In this document: positions 54,715-61,731 of the stretch, piece after piece
How positions within the stretch are numbered: position 1 is the first letter of the stretch
How the letters are laid out: every line of letters begins with the position of its first letter
Origin: Oligella urethralis DSM 7531
GTDB taxonomy: Bacteria > Pseudomonadota > Gammaproteobacteria > Burkholderiales > Burkholderiaceae_B
Assembly: GCF_000372065.1 (NCBI RefSeq)
Contig: NZ_AQVB01000003.1
Location: forward strand, 62,196 to 126,195
DNA: 64,000 nt
Direction: 5' to 3'
Program-made: the position numbers and the translations under genes
The notes under the pieces: model-generated
Told to the model about the DNA's origin: nothing
Databases searched by the model: none
Seen by the model: only the letters and a program-made list of their open reading frames with translations

Positions 54715-55302
54715 ATGAGCATCTTAAATCGTATTGAGCAACACTTCCAGGATCATGCAGCCCTGATCCAAAAAAGTCTAGACGCGCTTGCTGAGCCTTT
54801 ACAACAAGGGATTGATTTATTATTTAATACCATTAGCAATAATGGCAAGGTGCTCGCTTGTGGCAATGGCGGCTCAGCAGCCGATGCACAGCATTTTATT
54901 GCCGAATTAGTGGGTCGCTTTGAGCGTGAGCGCTTTCCTTTAGCTGGGGTAGCACTTAATACGGACACCTCAATTATGACCGCCGTGGGTAATGACTACG
55001 GTTTCGATCAGGTGTTTGAACGCCAAGTGCGTGCTTTGGCACAACCCGCCGACTTATTGGTGGCAATTTCCACTAGCGGCAACTCCACCAATGTCATTCG
55101 TGCGATTGATGCGGCCAAGGAGTATGATATTCCAATCATTGCCTTAACCGGTCGCAATGGTGGAACTATCGGGCAGATGTTAACATCTAATGATGTTCAT
55201 CTTTGTGTACCTCACGAGCGCACGATGCGAATTCAGGAAGTGCATATTTTACTATTACACATTTTATGTGATGGTCTAGATGCGGCCATACTTGGAGACT
55301 AG
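54715..55302 (+). CDS. gmhA: Phosphoheptose isomerase GmhA / DiaA-type SIS protein
   Basis: A SIS-domain protein of 195 residues. GNGGSAADAQHFIAELVGRF (about 51-70) and STSGNSTNVIRAIDAAKEY bind the sugar phosphate, and RTMRIQEVHILLLHILCDGL closes the fold. GmhA makes the precursor of ADP-heptose, and DiaA is the DnaA-binding paralogue found in the same yraN-diaA-yraP order. rfaE2 in this window supports a real heptose pathway, but the locus matches diaA, so the two cannot be separated from sequence alone. Confidence 0.88.
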   Translation: MSILNRIEQHFQDHAALIQKSLDALAEPLQQGIDLLFNTISNNGKVLACGNGGSAADAQHFIAELVGRFERERFPLAGVALNTDTSIMTAVGNDYGFDQVFERQVRALAQPADLLVAISTSGNSTNVIRAIDAAKEYDIPIIALTGRNGGTIGQMLTSNDVHLCVPHERTMRIQEVHILLLHILCDGLDAAILGD

Positions 55303-55305
55303 TCG

Positions 55306-56040
55306 ATGCTATCTACTTCTTTTGCACCTAGCAATAAAACCAAATTCTCACTGCTCAAGTCTCGCCAATTCCTCATGGTAGGTATCGTTGCCGCCAGCAC
55401 GCTGTTATCAGCTTGCGTGCCATTGATGGTGGGGGGCTTAGCCACTGGCGTAGCAACCGTGGTCAGTGACCGTCGTCCGCCGAGCATGCAGGCCAATGAC
55501 AAGAAAATCAGTCTCTATGCTGAACAAAAAGCTGGCGGCGCAGTGCCTGCCAATACCTCCCGTATTAATGCCATGACCTTCAATCAACGTGTCTTATTGA
55601 CTGGTGAGGTGGCTAGCGAAGAGCATAAACGCGTGGCCGAGCAAGAGGTTCGGGAAATTGATGACGTTAATGAGGTGGTAAATCAGCTCCGCATCGGTCC
55701 AGTCGCTGATTTTTCAACCCGCAGTAATGACACCTGGATTAGCACCAAGGTTAAGACCGATTTATTAGCAACCTCTGGTGTGCCTAGCGGTACCATCCTG
55801 ACCACCACCTCTCAAGGCGTGGTTTATTTGATGGGACAAGTCACTGCACAAGAAGCTGACGCCGCCGCCAACGCCGCTGCCGGTATTGCTGGGGTAAAGG
55901 GCGTGGTCAAGGTATTTGATATTGCTTCAAGCACTGACAAGGTATCTTCTACGCCACCAAAAACCAACCCTAGCAATGCCAATACAAACAGCAACCCTGC
56001 TACCAGTGGCGGTACACAAACCTTTCCTTTAACTAATTAA
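55306..56040 (+). CDS. BON-domain lipoprotein (DolP/YraP-like)
   Basis: A 244-residue outer-membrane lipoprotein with two BON domains. The lipobox is LLSAC with the cysteine near residue 37. The first BON domain (about 75-135) holds FNQRVLLTGEVASEEHKRVA, and the second (about 140-205) holds DTWISTKVKTDLLA, GVVYLMGQVTAQEADAA and GVKGVVKVF. The C-terminus is a Ser/Thr/Asn-rich tail. In E. coli DolP supports outer-membrane integrity. It starts 4 bases after the SIS gene. Confidence 0.9.
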   Translation: MLSTSFAPSNKTKFSLLKSRQFLMVGIVAASTLLSACVPLMVGGLATGVATVVSDRRPPSMQANDKKISLYAEQKAGGAVPANTSRINAMTFNQRVLLTGEVASEEHKRVAEQEVREIDDVNEVVNQLRIGPVADFSTRSNDTWISTKVKTDLLATSGVPSGTILTTTSQGVVYLMGQVTAQEADAAANAAAGIAGVKGVVKVFDIASSTDKVSSTPPKTNPSNANTNSNPATSGGTQTFPLTN

Positions 56041-56071
56041 GATGATTTGAAATTCAACAGGGTCTGATTAG

Positions 56072-56575
56072 ATGAAGAAAAATTTTGTTCTCCTTATCGT
56101 TGTTGCCGTCATCGCTATTCTAGGTGCAGTGGTTTATAACACGGTTTTTAGTAGCAAGACCGTCCCCGAAGTCACGCTTCACAGTATTGACGGGCGTCAA
56201 TTCACAACCCATGATTTGCAGGGCAAGGTGACCATGTATAAATTTTGGGCCACCGACTGTGTGACCTGCATGCGTCAAATGCCTGATACGGTAGCACATT
56301 ATGCTAAGTACAAGGATCAAGGCTATGAGACGGTTGCAGTCGCCATGAAGCACGACAGCGTTGCGGCCATTAATCGCTTAGTACAAGAACGCGGGTATGA
56401 GTTCACCATTGTGCATGACGCGGATGGTTCTATTGCCAAGGCCTTTGGTGATGTGCGCTTTACCCCAGTGGCTTTTTTAGTTGATCGCAAAGGCAAAGTG
56501 ATTAAAAGCTTTATCGGCAACTACGATAAAAACCAATTTATTGAAGCGCTCGAAAAAGCCCTTGCACACAGCTGA
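56072..56575 (+). CDS. TlpA-type thiol-disulfide protein
   Basis: A membrane-anchored thioredoxin-fold protein of 167 residues. One N-terminal helix (about 3-24, FVLLIVVAVIAILGAVVYNT) anchors it, and the active site is CVTC in FWATDCVTCMRQMPD. RFTPVAFLVDRKGKV holds the cis-proline. Members reduce or isomerise disulfides in the periplasm, for cytochrome c maturation or similar. It is placed after the dolP-like gene and before argB, in an order that gives no clear partner. Confidence 0.9.
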   Translation: MKKNFVLLIVVAVIAILGAVVYNTVFSSKTVPEVTLHSIDGRQFTTHDLQGKVTMYKFWATDCVTCMRQMPDTVAHYAKYKDQGYETVAVAMKHDSVAAINRLVQERGYEFTIVHDADGSIAKAFGDVRFTPVAFLVDRKGKVIKSFIGNYDKNQFIEALEKALAHS

Positions 56576-56612
56576 TAAACCCTTTACACAACCCCTTTTA
56601 TAAGAGCTAACC

Positions 56613-57500
56613 ATGACTGAGACAGCTATCACGCCTGCCATTAAAGCGGAGATTATCTCCGAAGCCATGCCCTATATTCGTCGTTTTCATGGCAAAACCA
56701 TCGTTATTAAGTTCGGCGGCAATGCCATGGTGGACGAGCATTTACAAAAAACCTTTGCGCATGATGTGGCTCTACTAAAATTAATCGGCTTAAACCCGAT
56801 CGTGGTTCATGGTGGCGGCCCCCAAATTGACCAAGCCCTTAAGCGTTTAGGCAAGGAGGGTACTTTCCTCCAAGGAATGCGCGTCACCGATGCCGAAACC
56901 ATGGAAGTGGTTGAGTGGGTATTAGGGGGTCAGGTGCAGCAGGATATTGTAATGATGATCAATCAGGCGGGCGGTAAGGCCGTCGGTTTGACGGGTAAGG
57001 ATGGCGGGCTGATTAAGGCCAGAAAAAAGCTAATGGACAATGCCGAGAATCCAGACCAACCATTGGATATCGGTTATGTAGGGGAGATTCAATCCATTGA
57101 TCCAGCGGTGATTAAGGCCTTACAAAACGATCAGTTTATTCCTGTGATTAGCCCTATCGGCTTTAATGAGGAGGATAATGCGGTCTACAACATTAATGCC
57201 GACTTAGTAGCCGGTCGTTTGGCGCAAGTATTGATGGCTGAAAAGCTAGTGCTATTAACCAATATCCCCGGTGTGCTCGACAAGGATAAAAATCTCTTAC
57301 GCCGTCTTAATACCAAGAGCATCAATGACTTAGCAGAAGACGGTACGATTTCTGGTGGTATGCTACCGAAACTGGCCGGTGCGCTTGAAGCAGCGAATGC
57401 TGGGGTCAATTCGGTCCACATTATTGATGGTCGTGTACCGCACAGCTTATTGCTCGAAATTCTGACCAATGACGGTGTAGGCACCATGATCACGGTCTAA
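56613..57500 (+). CDS. argB: Acetylglutamate kinase
   Basis: It phosphorylates N-acetylglutamate in arginine synthesis; 295 residues. [18 protein letters not shown] opens the amino-acid kinase fold, [17 protein letters not shown] follows, VINPVISPIG is present as [11 protein letters not shown], and [18 protein letters not shown] is the conserved end. The N-terminal helix of arginine-sensitive NAGK forms is present in part. The gene stands alone; other arg genes are not in the window. The next gene starts 17 bases after its stop. Confidence 0.95.
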   Translation: MTETAITPAIKAEIISEAMPYIRRFHGKTIVIKFGGNAMVDEHLQKTFAHDVALLKLIGLNPIVVHGGGPQIDQALKRLGKEGTFLQGMRVTDAETMEVVEWVLGGQVQQDIVMMINQAGGKAVGLTGKDGGLIKARKKLMDNAENPDQPLDIGYVGEIQSIDPAVIKALQNDQFIPVISPIGFNEEDNAVYNINADLVAGRLAQVLMAEKLVLLTNIPGVLDKDKNLLRRLNTKSINDLAEDGTISGGMLPKLAGALEAANAGVNSVHIIDGRVPHSLLLEILTNDGVGTMITV

Positions 57501-57516
57501 GCAAGCAACGGACCGC

Positions 57517-58257
57517 ATGCTTCGGACTCGTTTTATTCATCCCTTGAGGGCCAAAAGCCATCGCTATCGCGCGCAGACATCACCCGCTGCGCGCGTCTGG
57601 TTTTTTGACCTAGATAACACCATCCATGACGCTTCCCATGCCATTTTTGAGCAGATTAGCCTCGGTATGGTGAAGGCAGTGATGCAGCATTTGCACATTG
57701 ATGCCGTTGCCGCCAAGCAGCTTTGTGAACGATATTGGCAACGCTATGGTGCCACCATGATTGGTATGCATAAGCACCATCAATTGGATCCCGAGCAGTT
57801 TTTACTAGATTCACATAACTTTGAAGTGGCGCAATACATGCGCTTTGAGCATCATTTAGCCACCCTGCTAGATGCGGTGCCCGGCACGAAGTATGTTTTA
57901 ACCAATGCACCTGTACATTATGCCGTGCAAGTGTTAGAGGGCTTGAATATCATCCAATGCTTTGCTGGTATCTGTGCGATTAATCATATGCGGGTGCTAG
58001 GTGAATACAAGCCGAAGCCCTCGCCCGCACTATTACGACAACTACAAGCCAGTTTAGACCTAAAGCCGCAGCAATGTGTGTTGGTTGAGGATACGCTCAG
58101 CAACCTCAAATCCGCCAAAAAAGAGGGATGGCAAACTGTTTATATTTACCACCCCGGCACGCCCTTTGGTCCTCAACACATTATTCGACCGAGCTATGTC
58201 GATCTGCGTGTGCGCTCTCTAGCTGCGCTCCTAAGGCACCCCTTTGCACATCATTAA
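57517..58257 (+). CDS. HAD-family pyrimidine 5'-nucleotidase
   Basis: A 246-residue HAD phosphatase of the Sdt1/pyrimidine 5'-nucleotidase branch. WFFDLDNTIHDASHAI carries the nucleophile and acid aspartates; LTNAPVHYAVQVL is motif II, KPKPSPALLRQLQ holds the lysine, and VLVEDTLSNLKSAKKEGW is motif IV. A helical cap lies between the first two. The likely substrate is UMP/CMP or a modified nucleotide. The N-terminal 25 residues are basic and probably disordered. dsbC converges from the other side. Confidence 0.9.
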   Translation: MLRTRFIHPLRAKSHRYRAQTSPAARVWFFDLDNTIHDASHAIFEQISLGMVKAVMQHLHIDAVAAKQLCERYWQRYGATMIGMHKHHQLDPEQFLLDSHNFEVAQYMRFEHHLATLLDAVPGTKYVLTNAPVHYAVQVLEGLNIIQCFAGICAINHMRVLGEYKPKPSPALLRQLQASLDLKPQQCVLVEDTLSNLKSAKKEGWQTVYIYHPGTPFGPQHIIRPSYVDLRVRSLAALLRHPFAHH

Positions 58258-58262
58258 AAAAG

Positions 58263-59003
58263 CTACTCTGCCTTAGCCTGCATGGTTTGGCGCATACGCT
58301 CTGCATCGGCAAAACCGTTAATCCGTTTGCCATTATCAAAAAAGATCGCTGGTGTCCCTGCGACATTTGAATGCTGCATCAGGGCTAGTACCTCGTTAAT
58401 CGGTAGCTCACATCTGTCCTGCTTTTTAGGACTGATATTTTTAGCCATCCAATCTTTCCAGGTTTGTACCGGATCCTTGGCACATAAGATATTTTCTGTC
58501 TTAGTAAATGAGTCAGGGCTTAAGATTGGCGTCACAAAGGTATAGACTGTCACATCCATTTGCTCAAACTCTGCTTGTAGCCTTTTACACCAAGGGCAAT
58601 TCGGATCTTCAAAGGTCACTAAACGGTTTTTACCATCACCATAAACCATTTTAAGTGCTTTATCTAGCGGCAAGCTGTCAATATCAACACGATTCATCTC
58701 CTCTAACGCCAATTCAGTGAGGTTAGTATTCTTCTCCAAATCGTAAAGCTGGCCGCCGAAAATCACAAACTGCCTAGCTGCATCGGTATACACCACCGAA
58801 CCCTGCACACGCACCTCGTAAAGATTATCAAAGGGCGTTTTTCTAACCTCGGTGACAGGCTGCTGAAGACGCTTTGTAAGACCCTCCTTAATCGACTCCT
58901 CAACACTTGTTGCCATAACAGTCTGTGAGGCTAGTAGCGCAAAAGCTGCCACACCACAATAGCTAATTTGCTTCAACATTGACCTAACTTGATTTAACAC
59001 CAT
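58263..59003 (-). CDS. dsbC: Thiol:disulfide interchange protein DsbC
   Basis: A periplasmic disulfide isomerase of 246 residues. The signal peptide ends near SQTVMA (about residue 31). An N-terminal dimerisation domain (about 35-95) precedes the thioredoxin domain with C136/C139 in EDPNCPWCKRLQ; enteric DsbC has CGYC, whereas CPWC is a variant. FVTPILSPDSFTKTENILCA and NVAGTPAIFFDNGKRING follow. AAGGA lies ahead of the ATG. Its reductant DsbD is not in the window. Confidence 0.92.
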   Translation of the reverse strand: MVLNQVRSMLKQISYCGVAAFALLASQTVMATSVEESIKEGLTKRLQQPVTEVRKTPFDNLYEVRVQGSVVYTDAARQFVIFGGQLYDLEKNTNLTELALEEMNRVDIDSLPLDKALKMVYGDGKNRLVTFEDPNCPWCKRLQAEFEQMDVTVYTFVTPILSPDSFTKTENILCAKDPVQTWKDWMAKNISPKKQDRCELPINEVLALMQHSNVAGTPAIFFDNGKRINGFADAERMRQTMQAKAE

Positions 59004-59051
59004 AATTCCTTTCCAATGACTGATTCACTCTATGATTACGATCTAAAAGCC

Positions 59052-60245
59052 TTAGTTCCCAGCAGCTGCGCGCACAAAGTACTTTTTCAATGGCGCAATC
59101 CTATCCACCAGTGATAAGCCGGTATTGCGCAACATCGCAAGTGCTGGTGAATTAAGGGCAAAGAGACGATATAAGCCATCCGTTGCAAAGCGCATATTAA
59201 AAATCGCCTCGGCTCGTTGATGCTTATAACGCTGCAATAAACGCATATCGTTTAAATCACGCATGGACTCACGCTCAATTAATACCTTACATAGCGTCTC
59301 CACGTCCCCTAAACCCAGATTTAAGCCCTGACCTGCCAAGGGGTGAACCCGGTGAGCGGCATCCCCCACGAGTGCCACGCCAGGACCCACCATAGCCGAA
59401 CTCTCTAAGGTCAATGGAAAGCCATACATGGGACTACGTAATTGAATCTCACCTAAACGCTGACCTGCGATGGCCTGTAAGGCTGGCGGTAGACGTTGCG
59501 CCAGCTCCTCAGCTGACATCGCCAAATACTTATCAGCAATCGCCTGACGGGCCGACCACACCATCGACACCTGATGGCCATCAGCGGTATCCGGCAAGGG
59601 CAAAAAGGCCAACACACCACTGCCATCAAACCACTGAATGGCGGTATTAAGATGTGGTTTTTCTACGTTCAATTGCGCCACTAAACCGATATCGCCATAG
59701 GCTTTGAACTCATGTCGGATGGCGCAAATCTCACGCACGGTGGAACGAGCGCCATCTGCCCCTATCAGTAGCTTAGTCTGCAACAACTGACCGGATGCAC
59801 AACGCACCTCGCCCTGCCATTGCTCATAGCCCTGAATCCTATCCTCTATCCAAGGCACACCGTAAACCTTAAGCGCATTAAACAGGGCCTGTTCAATTTC
59901 ACCTGACTCAACAATATAAGCCAACTCGCTCATTTGTGACTGCTGTGCGTCCAACACAATCACCCCGTCCAGGTCACCGTGAACCTCCATCTGACGCACT
60001 GGATTGCGACGCTCAGCCGGCATCATCTGCCACACGCCCAGGCTTTCAAGAAACTGCTGGCTGGCAAGTGATATCGCGTAAATCCGCGGGTGATACTGCT
60101 CACCCAAACTATGCTTAGGCTGTACTTTAGGGGCTAAAATAGCGACCTTAAATTGATTTTTTGCTAATTGCAAAGCGGCTGCCATACCAGCAATGCCGGC
60201 ACCACAGACCACCACATCGTAACTCATGCTCTGACTCCCGCTCAT
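59052..60245 (-). CDS. UbiH/UbiF-family ubiquinone ring hydroxylase
   Basis: An FAD-dependent monooxygenase of 397 residues that hydroxylates the ring of a ubiquinone precursor. It shows the FAD motif VVCGAGIAGMAAALQLAKN, the central GADGARSTVREI, and ALVGDAAHRVHPLAGQGLNLGLGDVETL near the C-terminus. The exact ring position (C5, C6 or C1 in UbiI, UbiF, UbiH terms) cannot be told. Its ATG overlaps the mltA stop (ATGA), so the two are coupled. dsbC lies downstream on the same strand. Confidence 0.92.
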   Translation of the reverse strand: MSGSQSMSYDVVVCGAGIAGMAAALQLAKNQFKVAILAPKVQPKHSLGEQYHPRIYAISLASQQFLESLGVWQMMPAERRNPVRQMEVHGDLDGVIVLDAQQSQMSELAYIVESGEIEQALFNALKVYGVPWIEDRIQGYEQWQGEVRCASGQLLQTKLLIGADGARSTVREICAIRHEFKAYGDIGLVAQLNVEKPHLNTAIQWFDGSGVLAFLPLPDTADGHQVSMVWSARQAIADKYLAMSAEELAQRLPPALQAIAGQRLGEIQLRSPMYGFPLTLESSAMVGPGVALVGDAAHRVHPLAGQGLNLGLGDVETLCKVLIERESMRDLNDMRLLQRYKHQRAEAIFNMRFATDGLYRLFALNSPALAMLRNTGLSLVDRIAPLKKYFVRAAAGN

Positions 60246-61507
60246 CTTGCGTTAGGCTCCCCCATGCCAACCGGCCATAAGACCCACACCTGCGTATCCT
60301 GCTTCATACGGCCGGCCTGCTCACCTGCCGCATCACCACTACCCCAGAAAAAATCCACCCGAGCAGCGCCCTTAATCGCACTACCGGTATCCTGCGCAAA
60401 CACGACTTTTTCTAAAGGCGCATTAGATGCTGGATAGGTGGTGGCTAAATACAACGGGCTACCCAATGGCACATAGTCTGGGTCCACCGCAACGGTTCTT
60501 TGTGCCACCAAGGGAATGCCATAAGCGCCTTTTGGTCCGGCGATGCTGTCTTGAATCGCCTCTTCTCTGAAAAAGACCATGGCTTCGTTAACATTTAGCA
60601 TTTCATCAACCCGATGCGGGTTTTGCTGCGCCCAGGCTTTGATATTTTGCATGGAAGTCTGAGCCAGCGGTAATTCGCCTTGGTCGGCTAACCAACGACC
60701 AATGGAGGTATAAGGACGACCATTATGATCAGCGTAGGCTAAGCGAATTGAACGACCATTATCCAATTGCACGCGACCAGATCCCTGAACCTGCAGAAAA
60801 AAGGCCTCCACCGGATCGTTTAACCAAGCAATCACTGGTGGTTTATCAGCACGAGCGGCAATTTGTGCTCGGCTATCATAAGGCACGACCTTATTGCCCT
60901 CCACCTTGCCGCGTACACGCTTACCAGCCAACTCAGGATAGACGCCAGCTAAATCAATAGTTAATAAATCCTTAGGCACTGCGTACATTGGCCATTGATT
61001 TTGACCGCCACGTGATTTGGAGCCATGTACGATGGGCTCATAATAACCAGTCGCCATGCCACGCCCAACGAGAGCCCAAGGCTGCAAATGCTGTTCTAAG
61101 AAAAACTTCATCGCACCAAGCTCAGGCGTTTCACCATGTTCACGGCTAAACTCTGCCACATCACGACAGAATGGCTGCCAATCCTGGGGTGTTGCCCGCG
61201 CTGGAATCGTCAACGAGCCTGACACTGGACGCATCAGACCGCGACAGTTATTAATCAGCGTAATCCACAGATGCTCGCCATTATCCTCGGACCAGCCGGG
61301 TAACTCATGCCATTGTGCCGGTCGATACTGCCCCTGCAAGGCCCGCGGTGCCGTTTGCGCAAAACTTGACAATGCGGGCACCTGTAAAGGCGCATGCATA
61401 TCAAACGCCACCGACTCCACCTCAGCCGAATAATCTGAAGAAGTACTACAAGACAACAGAGCTAGACCAACGAGCCCGGCGATAAGCGATAGAGATAACT
61501 TCTTCAT
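60242..61507 (-). CDS. mltA: Membrane-bound lytic murein transglycosylase A
   Basis: An outer-membrane lipoprotein that cleaves peptidoglycan glycan chains; 421 residues. A signal peptide with the lipobox LLSC (C20) opens the protein. The MltA domain (about 100-300) has FLEQHLQPWALVGRGMATGYYEP and VQGSGRVQLDNGRSIRLAYA, and the 3D domain (about 320-400) ends with aspartates in FAQDTGSAIKGAARVDFFWG. Its catalytic aspartate is part of that DTG-AIKG-DFFWG set. The UbiH-type hydroxylase follows with a four-base overlap. Confidence 0.94.
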   Translation of the reverse strand: MKKLSLSLIAGLVGLALLSCSTSSDYSAEVESVAFDMHAPLQVPALSSFAQTAPRALQGQYRPAQWHELPGWSEDNGEHLWITLINNCRGLMRPVSGSLTIPARATPQDWQPFCRDVAEFSREHGETPELGAMKFFLEQHLQPWALVGRGMATGYYEPIVHGSKSRGGQNQWPMYAVPKDLLTIDLAGVYPELAGKRVRGKVEGNKVVPYDSRAQIAARADKPPVIAWLNDPVEAFFLQVQGSGRVQLDNGRSIRLAYADHNGRPYTSIGRWLADQGELPLAQTSMQNIKAWAQQNPHRVDEMLNVNEAMVFFREEAIQDSIAGPKGAYGIPLVAQRTVAVDPDYVPLGSPLYLATTYPASNAPLEKVVFAQDTGSAIKGAARVDFFWGSGDAAGEQAGRMKQDTQVWVLWPVGMGEPNAR

Positions 61508-61568
61508 ATAAAAAACCTTTAAATCAACTCTATTAAGAATGAAATGAATATAATATATTTAGTCTTAT

Positions 61569-61670
61569 GTCTTATATAAGACTTTATTCTGCTTATATAA
61601 GATTTATTTTTGCCAATTGCTTAAAATCAATCAGGTATTAGTGTAAGATTTTCATCATAACATTATGATG
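61569..61670 (+). promoter_or_regulatory. Palindromic control region of acnD
   Basis: In the 224-base mltA-acnD spacer a perfect 14-base palindrome GTCTTATATAAGAC (61569-61582) is followed by a second CTTATATAAG (61592-61601) 21 bases away, or two helical turns. CATCATAA-CA-TTATGATG (61653-61670) is a third, 8-2-8, inverted repeat. TTAAAA (61621-61626), 17 bases, TAAGAT (61644-61649) is a moderate promoter whose start would overlap the third repeat. A repressor operator is likely; the regulator is unknown. Confidence 0.5.
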
Positions 61671-61731
61671 CACTAGGCTAAATACGCCTATCAAATCTTT
61701 GGAAATATTATTAAACCTCTGAGGATATCAA

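Noticed and set aside
54715-55302. Calling this gene definitely diaA because of its neighbours
   Set aside because: Synteny fits diaA, but the sequence fits GmhA equally and the genome needs a phosphoheptose isomerase, so both names are kept open.
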